Source of the DNA: JBBQXY01 sp051004815
Lineage (GTDB): Bacteria > Chloroflexota > Ktedonobacteria > Ktedonobacterales > Ktedonobacteraceae
DNA length: 58,763 nt
Reading direction: 5' to 3'
Assembly (NCBI GenBank): GCA_051004815.1
Contig: JBPCJY010000197.1
Coordinates: 1-58,763 of the forward strand
A model generated the notes under the pieces. It was not told the DNA's origin and made no database searches. It saw nothing but the letters and a program-made list of their open reading frames with translations. Both the position numbers and the translations under genes were made by a program. Shown here one piece after another: positions 34,820-43,148 of the stretch. Within the stretch, counting starts at the first letter, position 1. Each line of letters starts with the position of its first letter.

Positions 34820-35374
34820 TTATTTACCCAAGGGTACCGTCGCATAGACAGCAGAGTAGGTGTCGATGAACCCCAGGTAGTTCATGGGCCAGTAAGCCGC
34901 GACGACTTTTCCTATAATATAACTACGGTCCAGGGGACCCCAGGTTCGTGAATCTAAACTGTTATCGCGATTATCACCCATTACAAAGAACTGATTTGCG
35001 CCCAATTTCCAGGTTTTGTTTTCAAAGTTAAAGGGTACTCGAATGTATGGCTCCCGAATGGCCTGACCGTTGATTGTCACGGTAGCATTGGTAACATGAA
35101 TAGTATCACCAGGTAAGCCGATCAGGCGTTTAATAAAGTCTTTATGAATGTCGAATGGATAATGAAAGACAACAACATCTCCACGCTGCGGCTGTTGTAA
35201 TAGATACGTCACTTTATTGACCAGGACATATTCGTTGGAATGAAAATTCGGCTCCATACTCTGTCCATCCGTGCGGAAGCTTTGTACCGCGAAACGGATA
35301 ATGAAGAGAACGAGCAAAGTGAAGGTCACTATTTCAATGATCTCACGCAGAAAACGGGTATGCTTTTCTGACAA
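34820..35374 (-). CDS. lepB: Signal peptidase I, paralogue B
   Basis: Type I signal peptidase of 184 aa. One transmembrane helix (IIEIVTFTLLVLFIIRFAV), catalytic S39 in GQSMEP and K82 in IKRLIGLPGD, then GDNRDNSLDSRTWG. The proposed TTG start at 35374 follows GAGG by 7 bases and aligns with the start proposed for paralogue A. The reading frame continues to an ATG at 35446, but that region has no ribosome site and no counterpart in the neighbour. First gene of the minus-strand unit with paralogue A and the membrane protein. Having two enzymes suggests different substrate sets or conditions, given the large secreted and lipoprotein content nearby. Confidence 0.9.
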   Translation of the reverse strand: MSEKHTRFLREIIEIVTFTLLVLFIIRFAVQSFRTDGQSMEPNFHSNEYVLVNKVTYLLQQPQRGDVVVFHYPFDIHKDFIKRLIGLPGDTIHVTNATVTINGQAIREPYIRVPFNFENKTWKLGANQFFVMGDNRDNSLDSRTWGPLDRSYIIGKVVAAYWPMNYLGFIDTYSAVYATVPLGK

Positions 35375-35508
35375 CGCACAGCCTCGCAACACTTTTAATT
35401 GTACATTACTTTGCACATTATAGCTGATAACGGCGGAGGCTTCCATGTCTCATTGTCATGCATACCTGAATCAACCCCTTTTTCATTTTACAGAAAGCAG
35501 CCCTATGT

Positions 35509-35892
35509 TTACCATGGACGGATGATCAAATGTCCTTGTGCCACGGCATGGACAATGTCGCCACGACTGACAATCCCGACGAGCTTGTCGTTACCAATCA
35601 CTGGGACACGTTTGATTTTGCGTTCGGTGAGCAGCATGGCAATCTCATTGACGGGGGTCTCCTCATCGACAGTGATGACATCGTGGCTCATGATATCGCA
35701 CACAAGCAGACCTTCCTTGTCCACTTTGCTGATGATGTCAGCTTCAGTAATGATGCCGATGATTTTGCTCTCTGTATCGACGACAGGCAGACCGCTAATA
35801 CGCATGCGGTCGAGGAGTTGAGCGGCTTCCTGAGCACTGGCATCCGGGTGGATGGTGCAAACCTTGCGGGTCATTATGTCGCTGGCAATCAT
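35509..35892 (-). CDS. CBS-pair domain protein
   Basis: Protein of 127 aa consisting of two CBS domains and nothing else: IMTRKVCTIHPDASAQEAAQLL...GLPVVDTESKIIGIITEADI, then IMSHDVITVDEETPVNEIAMLL...RVPVIGNDKLVGIVSRGDIV. Such pairs bind adenosine nucleotides and act as energy sensors or regulators of a partner. No partner domain or gene is recognisable next to it. The start at 35892 (MIASDIM) is the conventional one for stand-alone CBS pairs; GGAGCTTGCCACG lies before it. Transcribed alone. Confidence 0.9.
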   Translation of the reverse strand: MIASDIMTRKVCTIHPDASAQEAAQLLDRMRISGLPVVDTESKIIGIITEADIISKVDKEGLLVCDIMSHDVITVDEETPVNEIAMLLTERKIKRVPVIGNDKLVGIVSRGDIVHAVAQGHLIIRPW

Positions 35893-36000
35893 CGTGGCAA
35901 GCTCCTTTGGATGCTACTGGTGAAAGGATAGCAAAGCACTATCGCTACTATCCTTTCAATGATAGCATACGCGATGGGGTAATGCCATGGTTATTTTCGT

Positions 36001-36405
36001 CTATCCCAGTAGCTTGTCTATAGCTAACAGGAGGTCATCCAGTTCAACCGGTTTGTCCAGACCGACGAGGTTATGTGCTTCAATTTCCGCTTTGTGTTGT
36101 TCTAAACTGGCTGTCAAGATAATGGCTGGGACGGCCTCCATATTGGGCCTCGTGTGAAGGAGTGTGTAAAGTTCAAGGCCATTTATGGAGGGCAGTCGAT
36201 AATCGAGAAGAAATAAATCTATTTTGAGTTGGGTAGTGACTTCTAATGCCCGCGTGCTGTTGGTCACATGCAAAGGGAAATAAGGTGTTTCTTGCGTGAT
36301 GGCTTGCACGAGGAAATCGCCAACAGCACTATCATCCTCTACGATGAGTATGATTTTCCTCACCGGTTGCACTGTGCCAGGCGGGGGAGACTGGGAGTAG
36401 TGCAT
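36001..36405 (-). CDS. Single-domain response regulator (CheY-like receiver)
   Basis: Receiver protein of 134 aa with no output domain. The acidic pocket is VEDD (residues 22-25), the phosphoacceptor is D68 in LLDYRLP, the Thr/Ser switch lies in ILTAS, and K118 in LDKP closes the site, so all phosphorylation residues are present. GGAGGA 5 bases before the ATG confirms the start. No histidine kinase is adjacent. It probably receives phosphate from a distant kinase and acts by protein-protein interaction. The N-terminal 15 residues (SQSPPPG) are a short disordered leader. Confidence 0.88.
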   Translation of the reverse strand: MHYSQSPPPGTVQPVRKIILIVEDDSAVGDFLVQAITQETPYFPLHVTNSTRALEVTTQLKIDLFLLDYRLPSINGLELYTLLHTRPNMEAVPAIILTASLEQHKAEIEAHNLVGLDKPVELDDLLLAIDKLLG

Positions 36406-36549
36406 AATAATCCTCCGCGATCAGTTGTAGTAGCTGAAATTAGCCAGAAATCGATCTACTCGCTGGAATACTAGCACATTTTTGCTGAGTTGCATAGAGG
36501 AAGACAATTTACGGGTGCGCGTGGAATTTTTGTATCAGGGAGCGAGGTG

Positions 36550-36844
36550 TGTAGGGACAAGGGGCGGACGTGGATGCGATGTGGGGGCCTGGTGCTTGTC
36601 CTCGGTGGAAGTATCTATTCTCCACCAGGACAGGCACCAGGCCCCCACACCGCATCCCCACGTCCTTTCACTCGTAGGTTTTTTGGAATGGAACAGGGAA
36701 AGTGAGAACTGTCATTCTGAGCGCCGCGAAGAATCTCTCGTCGGCCAGCACGCAGATTCTTCGCGGCGCTCAGCATGACAGGCGAAACCGGCGCGTTTCC
36801 AAAAAACCTACGAGTGAAAGATCCCCACGTCCCCCTGTCCCTAC
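36550..36844. repeat. Compound element of four nested inverted repeats
   Basis: The outer imperfect pair is 36550-36574 with 36821-36844 (GTAGGGACA...). Within it are (a) 36566-36608 with 36621-36665, about 43 imperfect bases; (b) 36665-36688 with 36797-36820, a perfect 24 bp including CTCGTAGGTTTTTTGG; and (c) 36710-36736 with 36754-36780, 27 bp with one mismatch, core TCTGAGCGCCGCGAAGAATC. Core (c) resembles dispersed repeats common in several bacterial phyla (recalled, not searched). The element sits 36 bases downstream of the glycosyltransferase stop. It contains no gene; the short open frames are by-products of the palindromes. Confidence 0.8.
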
Positions 36845-36879
36845 GACATACAAAAATCCCACATGCATCCGACAATTTG

Positions 36880-39042
36880 CTATGGGCTCCTGTTGAGGAG
36901 AAGCTTGTATAACTTCAGTAAACGATGGGCATACTGACCCCAACCACTATCTGCCTCCAGGGCTACTCTCTCTTTTTCGCTCATAGTATAGGGTAGCGTT
37001 TGCACTTTGAGCAGTGCTTGCGCGAACGATTCCCGGCTGGCGGGATTGTAGTAGACACAAGCGTGCGGGGGAAGCATGCCTTGAAAGCGCGGCAGGTCAG
37101 GGGCGACCACACATTTGCCATAAGAAAGAGCGAGTAGAGCTGTTGCCAGGAGACCAGCTTTCTGATTGCTGAAATGTGGCAGCACGACGGCATGGGCTGC
37201 TCCCAAATAGAGGGGAATGTTATCTTTAGTGGGCGTCGTCATAGCAAGGTGAATGGTCGAGTTGAGGGCGGCTAATTTGAGGATACGGTTCGCGACCTTC
37301 TTATCTGACGGCGACCCGACAAGGAGCAACCGCGCTTTGACCACTGAATGAGCCGGAGTTTCGGCGGCTTTAGCTACCTGTTTAGCCTCGGAGAAAGCTC
37401 CAATGAGCTGAACCAGTTCTCGTTCGGTATGGTTATGGGCAAAACAGAGTAAGACGAAGTTGGTATTGTCGGGTAGACCAAGCTGGGCATGTGCGGCTGC
37501 TCGCGGTACGGGTTGGCTATAATAGCCGCGCAAGCCGGGATGTGGTAGACAGCGAATATGGCGGCGGAGTTTTTTATCCGGGTAAAGCTGTTCTGGCTGG
37601 CGTGTAAAGGCGAGAACGATGTCGCTACTATACAGCAAGTTGCGCTCCAGCGTGCGGCGGGCGAGAAAGCGCAAGTTCCGTGTGCTTTGCCACCAGCCGC
37701 CAGCGTCTGTGGTGACAATACGCATGCCCCAACAGCGTGCCAGCCAGAGACGGAACCAGAGCCGCCGACGTTGTCGATGGGATAATTGCCATGCACCGGG
37801 CCGATACAGGTGGATAATGCCCATTGCTTGCCCCTGGTAGGTACGGTGACGCCAGAGCCAGGCTATGGGCATCTCGGCAACAGCCTGTGTACAAGCAACA
37901 TCTTGCCGCCCAAGGGCATGCAGCAGCAAATCCGCGGTAGGGTCCAACTCGGCAGAACGCACCAGGAGCACGGCAGGAGTCATTACCTCAATAGGCGCAT
38001 GCTCAAAGAATTGTAGTCGCTGCCGTAAATGGCCCCAACGGCGAGCCTGAGCCATGGCCGCTTCAAGACGTTCCGCCGTTGAGCGTCCCGCCAGTATCAA
38101 CAATGGGCGATGTAGCAATGCCAGGTAACAGATTTCGCGTAGCTCAGGCAAGATAGCTTGCAGAATGCTGTGGCGGGCATGTAGACGTTCTTTATCTGTC
38201 TCGTTCTTATCGGCATAACGGGCGAGCACCTCGGAACGCCCTTGCCAGTAAGCACGCCCCACAAAATAGGGACGTTGTAGGCGAGCAGCGGGAGCGCGAT
38301 GGGCCACAACAGCGTCCGGTTCGTACCAAAGGTTGTAACCCGCTTGCTGAAGACGACGACATAGATCCTCGATCTCCATACTGGCGGGTACATGCAGCCG
38401 TTTGCTGAGAAAAGGCGAGAAGTAGCCAATGCTGCGCAATGCCTCGATCGTGACTGAAAAGCTACAACTGCTAAAACTTTTACCCATCTCCAATTGTGTG
38501 CGCCTGGATGAAGGGGCGAAGTAGCCGATCATGTCCAGTAAATCTTCCGTCAGCCAGTGGGGGCGGGTCGCTTCCCAACGCAGTTCAACCCGTCCACCGA
38601 TGGCGTCGGCGTGCGTCTCGTCATAGGCGGTCAGCAGGTGTTCGAGAAAATAGGGATCGGCAATGACATCATCGTCAAGAAAGACGGCAACTTCGCCGGA
38701 TGCCGCGAGCAGCCCAGTATGACGAGCGTAGGCCAGACCATTTTGTGGCTCCGAAAGACACTGTACTTGCCAGAGATCCTCCACTTTGCGCCCAAGCTGA
38801 ACTCCGGCACTCACATAGGTACGCACGGCAGCGAGCGTCCCATCGGTTGAGCCGTTGTCGATGACGACCACTTCAAATTGCTCGTAGGATAGCGTCTGAC
38901 GGCGTATGCTGGCAAGGGCGGAAAGCACAAGGTTACGCCGATTGTACGTGCAGAGTATGATACTCAGGCGCGGGGAATGCTTGCCGACAGGAACATTGCT
39001 ACCCTGCTGTCTATCGATTGTTGATTTTTGCCTCGTGCTCAT
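36880..39042 (-). CDS. Two-domain glycosyltransferase, GT2 N-terminus and GT4-like C-terminus
   Basis: Glycosyltransferase of 720 aa for surface polysaccharide assembly. The N-terminal half (about 25-280) is a GT-A family 2 domain: SIILCTYNRRNLVLSALASI, VVIDNGSTDGT and the metal-binding FLDDDV. The C-terminal half (about 340-715) looks like a GT-B domain with LLCFAHNHTERELVQLIGAF, LLLVGSPSD and a late acceptor/donor region (YLGAAHAVVLPHFSNQKAGL, YGKCVVAPDLPRF). Such fusions transfer two sugars in sequence. No transmembrane helix is present. A flippase gene lies 59 bases upstream on the same strand, so the two belong to one exopolysaccharide or glycolipid module. The sugars cannot be inferred. 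Confidence 0.85.
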   Translation of the reverse strand: MSTRQKSTIDRQQGSNVPVGKHSPRLSIILCTYNRRNLVLSALASIRRQTLSYEQFEVVVIDNGSTDGTLAAVRTYVSAGVQLGRKVEDLWQVQCLSEPQNGLAYARHTGLLAASGEVAVFLDDDVIADPYFLEHLLTAYDETHADAIGGRVELRWEATRPHWLTEDLLDMIGYFAPSSRRTQLEMGKSFSSCSFSVTIEALRSIGYFSPFLSKRLHVPASMEIEDLCRRLQQAGYNLWYEPDAVVAHRAPAARLQRPYFVGRAYWQGRSEVLARYADKNETDKERLHARHSILQAILPELREICYLALLHRPLLILAGRSTAERLEAAMAQARRWGHLRQRLQFFEHAPIEVMTPAVLLVRSAELDPTADLLLHALGRQDVACTQAVAEMPIAWLWRHRTYQGQAMGIIHLYRPGAWQLSHRQRRRLWFRLWLARCWGMRIVTTDAGGWWQSTRNLRFLARRTLERNLLYSSDIVLAFTRQPEQLYPDKKLRRHIRCLPHPGLRGYYSQPVPRAAAHAQLGLPDNTNFVLLCFAHNHTERELVQLIGAFSEAKQVAKAAETPAHSVVKARLLLVGSPSDKKVANRILKLAALNSTIHLAMTTPTKDNIPLYLGAAHAVVLPHFSNQKAGLLATALLALSYGKCVVAPDLPRFQGMLPPHACVYYNPASRESFAQALLKVQTLPYTMSEKERVALEADSGWGQYAHRLLKLYKLLLNRSP

Positions 39043-39101
39043 AAATCATACCTTTATAATATAGATGTTCCAAGCGTATCACTCTCAGAGAGTATACAAA
39101 T

Positions 39102-40406
39102 TCAGCCAAAGATAAGCCCTTTGCAAATGAAAATCGAACCGGTAGCCGAGACGATTTGGGCCACCGCGCAGGCAAAGGCAGCACCTGTTACGCCCCATAG
39201 AGCAATACAAGGCACTGCCAGGAGAATATTGAGACTGGCTGCATAGATGCCCAGTTTGATCTGCGCCTGTTTGCGCTCGCCGTTAGCCAGATGCGTCAGG
39301 CTCACCGTGGCAATGCTGCCAAAGGCAGAGGCAACGAGTAGAATACGTAGAGGCATGACAACAGGTAAGTAGACATTCCCGAAGCAGAAGGCGATGATAC
39401 CCGGACAGAAGATGATCGCACCAACGCAGAGCGGAATAGTCAACAGCGCGACATAGCGCGACGTTTTGACAAATGCATCGCTCGCGCAGGTATACCTCTG
39501 CCCTGGCACATAGCGCAAGAGCAATGGCAAAAGACAGGTTGAGAGCAAGGTCGGTGCAATATCAATGATGCGTGTGCTAATAATAGAGCTAAGGGCGTAA
39601 AAACCAAGATCGGCAGTGCTATGTCTTTGGGTCAGCAGCAGTAACTCGCTGCGCTGCCAGACAATAATATCCATGGTAAAGAGCAGCAACGAATTGTTGA
39701 GTCCTCGTGTGAGGCGATCTTTTAACATGGCTCCCGGTGCTATCGCCTCTCTGACTGGCAATAAACGCAAGATACAAATAAGTGCCATTGCCAAAGGCAC
39801 TGTGGTAGCGATGGCTGAAATGAGCAACAGGATACCAATAAGCTCCTCCTGCACTTGCAATGCGAGGATTACGAGAATTACAAGCAATAGTGCGGTGACG
39901 GTGCCAAACAGGTGAATGGCTGCGAGGAGATCGAAACGATGCAAGCTGCGTAAGGTAATGCTAGCAACGCCGCTTAACAGTTGCGGTAAGGCCGAGAGGC
40001 CCGCCAGAAGCAAGAAAAGTAGAGGACTACTGGCTCCAAAGAGCTTAGAGAACGGCCAGGCCAACAAGAGATAGAGCAAACAATACAGCAGAATACTGCG
40101 GTACTGCCGCCGCCAGACAAAATGGAAGATACCAGCAGCCAGACGCGGCTCCTGCTGGCTCTGTATTTCAGCTATATGACGACTAGTAACGGTTAACATA
40201 CCCACGCCAATGGCGGGAACCGAGGCAGTGGCTAACCACAAACTGAACATATAGATACCGAATGCAGCAGGGGTTAACAGACGTGCAATGAGTATTGTCG
40301 TGCAGACGCTTACAACAAAAGAACAAGCAACGATACTTAAGCATCCAAACCCCGGTCGCATGACACCAGATTTACCCGACTTTGCTCGTGCATATTGTAA
40401 CAGCAT
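39102..40406 (-). CDS. Polysaccharide flippase (Wzx/MATE-like)
   Basis: Integral membrane protein of 434 aa with about twelve to fourteen hydrophobic helices and almost no soluble domain, fitting the oligosaccharide flippase superfamily that moves lipid-linked glycans across the membrane. The N-terminal segment VSVCTTILIARLLTPAAFGIY is the typical first helix pair. The start at ATG 40406 is supported by GGAGGTGA, 5 bases upstream and an almost perfect ribosome site; the frame begins slightly earlier at 40433. It is followed by the two-domain glycosyltransferase. An element of the palindrome family lies just upstream (40437-40514). Confidence 0.85.
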   Translation of the reverse strand: MLLQYARAKSGKSGVMRPGFGCLSIVACSFVVSVCTTILIARLLTPAAFGIYMFSLWLATASVPAIGVGMLTVTSRHIAEIQSQQEPRLAAGIFHFVWRRQYRSILLYCLLYLLLAWPFSKLFGASSPLLFLLLAGLSALPQLLSGVASITLRSLHRFDLLAAIHLFGTVTALLLVILVILALQVQEELIGILLLISAIATTVPLAMALICILRLLPVREAIAPGAMLKDRLTRGLNNSLLLFTMDIIVWQRSELLLLTQRHSTADLGFYALSSIISTRIIDIAPTLLSTCLLPLLLRYVPGQRYTCASDAFVKTSRYVALLTIPLCVGAIIFCPGIIAFCFGNVYLPVVMPLRILLVASAFGSIATVSLTHLANGERKQAQIKLGIYAASLNILLAVPCIALWGVTGAAFACAVAQIVSATGSIFICKGLIFG

Positions 40407-40746
40407 CACTATCACCTCCGCCCTACCTGTCAACCCCTGTAGCTTGTTTATGCAGGACCTGTGAATGATTGCCAGGGTCGCCCTGGCAGCCGATAGTACA
40501 CAGGTTAGCTACAGTACAGTATGCCATAAGAAGGTAGAGTTAACGTTGTCAAGACGGTTGAAAAGAGGTTAAGTTATCATAGCTTTACATTAAGGATTGA
40601 ATAAAAACAATACACACTTTTTCGCTACCTTTATCGAATGGTCTTAACCCGATCACAACTGGAATCGTCGCTGTCATCAAGGATAGGTAGTGGTAAGATA
40701 ACAGCGTTCATGTATGCAATGGAGTCAGGGAATGGAGGGGGATGGG
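40407..40746. other. Divergent intergenic region, flippase / AlkP-like gene
   Basis: About 340 bases. The part next to the flippase holds a palindrome (40437-40514). The remainder is AT-rich, contains TTAAC-like words without regular spacing, and presumably carries promoters for both genes. No gene seen. Confidence 0.5.
40437..40514. repeat. Nested palindrome of the CCAGGG family
   Basis: Outer pair CTGTAGC (40437-40443) with GCTACAG (40508-40514), a middle ACCTGTG/ACACAGG pair, and an inner GCCAGGG-TCG-CCCTGGC hairpin. The words CCTGTGAAT and ACAGGTTA also occur in the arms of the 170-bp element at 10485-10654, so the two are related; this copy is shorter. Confidence 0.65.
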
Positions 40747-42183
40747 ATGTCAAGAGTAGTGATGATTGGTATTGATGGGTTGGATGCGGACCTCTTGCGG
40801 GTGTATGGTCCATTACTGCCTCATATACGACGGTTGATGTTGGAGTCGCCATTTCTTGAACTGAAAGCGAGCTTTCCGCCGGACACAGCATCCACCTGGG
40901 CCAGCCTTTATACAGGACTGAATCCCAGCAATCACGGTATTGTGAGTAGTGAAATGCAGCGGCAAACGACTGCCGCACGGGTAGCGGTAGCAATGCCAGA
41001 TGGAGAAACATTTTGGGAGGTGGCGAGTCAGGCAGGGAAAAAGGTCTGCGTGATCAATCCTCTACTGGCATATCCTGCGTGGCCCGTGAATAAGCTCATG
41101 TTGACACTGTCACCTGTGCTGCCTCCTCCCTCACGCCTCCATACAAGAATACGGCGTCCAGAGGCGTTATGTGAAGCCCTGCAAACACTCACACTGCAAC
41201 AAGCCGAACAGGGGCTAGAACTTTTCCAACGTGAACCGTGGGATCTATTCTATCAACAATTTGATACTCTGGACTATGTCCAGCATGCCCTCTGGCACTA
41301 TAGCGACCCCGGTGACGTGGCATATCCTGGACGCAATAAACACGCGGGACGTATTCTGGATTTTTACCATCTCTTTGACGCCATCATCGGGCAATTTCGT
41401 AGTTTGATGGAGCCAGATGGTGTTTTGTTGGTAGTGAGTGCGCATGGCCATGGACGACGCTGTTTGTATTCGCTTCATCTCAATGAGTGGTTGCGTCGCC
41501 AGGGGCTACTGGTGGCACGCAAGAAGTCAACGGGCTTGCTGCATCGGCACTATATACAGGATTGGACACAACACCATTCCAAGGAATGGTTGGCGCAATG
41601 GCATGTATCGGATGCGTTATCATCCGCAAAGCGGCCTATGTCGCATTATACTGCGCGTCTCATTGCGCAAGAGGAGACGGTAGCTCACGTTGTTGAACTG
41701 GCAGGCCGTAGCCCGTTTGGCGGTATTGTTTTGAACAGGACATGTATCGAACGGGCTGGAAAGACCTACGAAGAGGTGCGATCAACCATACTGCACCAAT
41801 TGCGGCAGTTACGTCTCAAGGGCAGGCCGGCAGTGTACTGGGCCGAGGTGCGCGAGCATTTGTATCAGGGGAAGTATTGTGAGTCTTATCCCGATATTCT
41901 CTTCGAGCTACAAAACGAATTTGGGGTGAGTAGTGCTTTATACGGCCCACTACTGACCAATAATACAGCGCATTCCTTGCTTTCAGGCGAACATCGCATG
42001 CATGGTGTCTGCCTGCTAGGCAACATACCGCGCAACGTGAACATTCGGGACAGTATCCAGGAGCCGTCCGTGATGGATGTTGCACCTACCGTGTTACAAC
42101 TGCTTGACGTGCTAAGTGCTAACCGGAATGGGGAAGCACTGGTATTTCCGCGCACGGCTGTTAGTCTACCAATTTTTATATGA
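40747..42183 (+). CDS. AlkP-superfamily (phosphodiesterase/pyrophosphatase-like) protein
   Basis: Protein of 478 aa with the alkaline-phosphatase fold seen in type I phosphodiesterases. D10 in GIDGLDADLL is the first metal ligand; T47 in FPPDTASTWASLYTGLNPSNHG is the expected nucleophile. D176 and H180 in DTLDYVQHALWH are second-site ligands, and GEHRMHG supplies the last His. The usual SDHG motif reads SAHG (A232, codon GCG), so one metal-binding Asp is lost; activity is doubtful or altered. ATG 40747 has GGAGGGG 6 bases upstream. It is divergent from the flippase and close to the glycosyltransferase, hinting at polysaccharide or phospholipid-head modification. Confidence 0.82.
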   Translation: MSRVVMIGIDGLDADLLRVYGPLLPHIRRLMLESPFLELKASFPPDTASTWASLYTGLNPSNHGIVSSEMQRQTTAARVAVAMPDGETFWEVASQAGKKVCVINPLLAYPAWPVNKLMLTLSPVLPPPSRLHTRIRRPEALCEALQTLTLQQAEQGLELFQREPWDLFYQQFDTLDYVQHALWHYSDPGDVAYPGRNKHAGRILDFYHLFDAIIGQFRSLMEPDGVLLVVSAHGHGRRCLYSLHLNEWLRRQGLLVARKKSTGLLHRHYIQDWTQHHSKEWLAQWHVSDALSSAKRPMSHYTARLIAQEETVAHVVELAGRSPFGGIVLNRTCIERAGKTYEEVRSTILHQLRQLRLKGRPAVYWAEVREHLYQGKYCESYPDILFELQNEFGVSSALYGPLLTNNTAHSLLSGEHRMHGVCLLGNIPRNVNIRDSIQEPSVMDVAPTVLQLLDVLSANRNGEALVFPRTAVSLPIFI

Positions 42184-42197
42184 ATGTAGTGGGCTTT

Positions 42198-43109
42198 TTA
42201 CGCTTGTTTTGCGCGTTGAAGGACGCCGGAACGTCCCAGTTGGCGTTCCAAGGCAATGAAGTATTGCAAGCCTTTGCCGTAGAGGTCGTCACGGCGGGTG
42301 AGGTGGGCGGCATCGCGCTGCTGTCCCAGGAAGAGTAACAGGCGATAAGCGGCCCATTCGGCGAAACCCTCAACAATCATAGGTGATTGAGAGGAGGGCG
42401 CATAAAAAGATTGCCAGGCGTGGGCCAGTTCGTGTGCTGCCACCGCTTTGAAGAGAGTCTGTGGCAGCAATCGTTCAATGTAGATGGTGCGCTCATCATT
42501 GATACGTTGAAAGAAGCCAAGCAGGTGTTGATGTTCGGGTCCTACGGGAGTGTCTGAGCCAGCGAGGCTGCCCGATTGCTGGTTCAAGGCAACCAGTCGA
42601 GCACGTTCTACGACGTAGAGCTGCGGCAAAAGTGGTATATCCAGTTGGAGTTCTTGTTTGAGCAAGGCGTACGTTTCGCGATAGAGCCGCTCCGCCTCTG
42701 TAGGCTTTATGATGGCTGTTTGCAAACAGGTAGCGCAGCGGGTGACATTGCCAGTAGAGCCTTGAAAGACCTTGCCGTGTTCGTCCAGCGGGGTACGGCA
42801 AATATCGCAGCGCGGACGTGTTTTGATGCACGTTTCACAGTATTTGATGGGCGAATCGTCGATAAGGTAAAAATTACCCAGGATCGGTATATGGCAGACG
42901 GGACAGACCGGAGCCTTCTGGCGACAGGAAGGGCAGATAAGAACACCGCGCACCGGCGTGAGTTGCAGTGATGGAACATTACACTGGCTACAACGCGGCA
43001 CGGTAGCGTTACAATCCGCGCAGACGACGAGATGGTCGCCATAAAGATAAAAGGAGCCATGGAGCTTTTTCCCACATAAATGGCAGAAGCGCGGTTGCTT
43101 TTCGTCCAT
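42198..43109 (-). CDS. LIM-like zinc-finger protein with DA1-like metallopeptidase domain
   Basis: Protein of 303 aa. The N-terminal 130 residues contain eight CxxC pairs (C9/12, 30/33, 40/43, 59/62, 69/72, 91/94, 101/104, 125/128), enough for about four zinc sites in LIM/treble-clef style. The C-terminal half has a zinc-peptidase core H226-E-L-A-H230-AW followed by E248 in VEGFAEWAAY, the pattern of the DA1 peptidase of plants, which also carries LIM domains. The match is by motif order, not a search. There is no signal peptide, so it is intracellular. I chose ATG 43109; a TTG at 43145 is possible and neither start has a strong ribosome site. Confidence 0.75.
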   Translation of the reverse strand: MDEKQPRFCHLCGKKLHGSFYLYGDHLVVCADCNATVPRCSQCNVPSLQLTPVRGVLICPSCRQKAPVCPVCHIPILGNFYLIDDSPIKYCETCIKTRPRCDICRTPLDEHGKVFQGSTGNVTRCATCLQTAIIKPTEAERLYRETYALLKQELQLDIPLLPQLYVVERARLVALNQQSGSLAGSDTPVGPEHQHLLGFFQRINDERTIYIERLLPQTLFKAVAAHELAHAWQSFYAPSSQSPMIVEGFAEWAAYRLLLFLGQQRDAAHLTRRDDLYGKGLQYFIALERQLGRSGVLQRAKQA

Positions 43110-43148
43110 AGTTTTAACCCAGCAATCTACTCTTGTGCGCAGCAACGA

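Noticed and set aside
30979..36405. Possible CRISPR or defence island
   Set aside because: No spaced direct repeats and no cas-like genes; the repeated words are inverted, not tandem arrays.
36482..36896. Several overlapping short frames on both strands
   Set aside because: They are produced by the nested palindromes and have mirror-image composition; none has a ribosome site.
40501..40600. Pho-box-like TTAAC words upstream of the AlkP-like gene
   Set aside because: The words do not follow a 10-11-bp period and are not placed before a -10 element.
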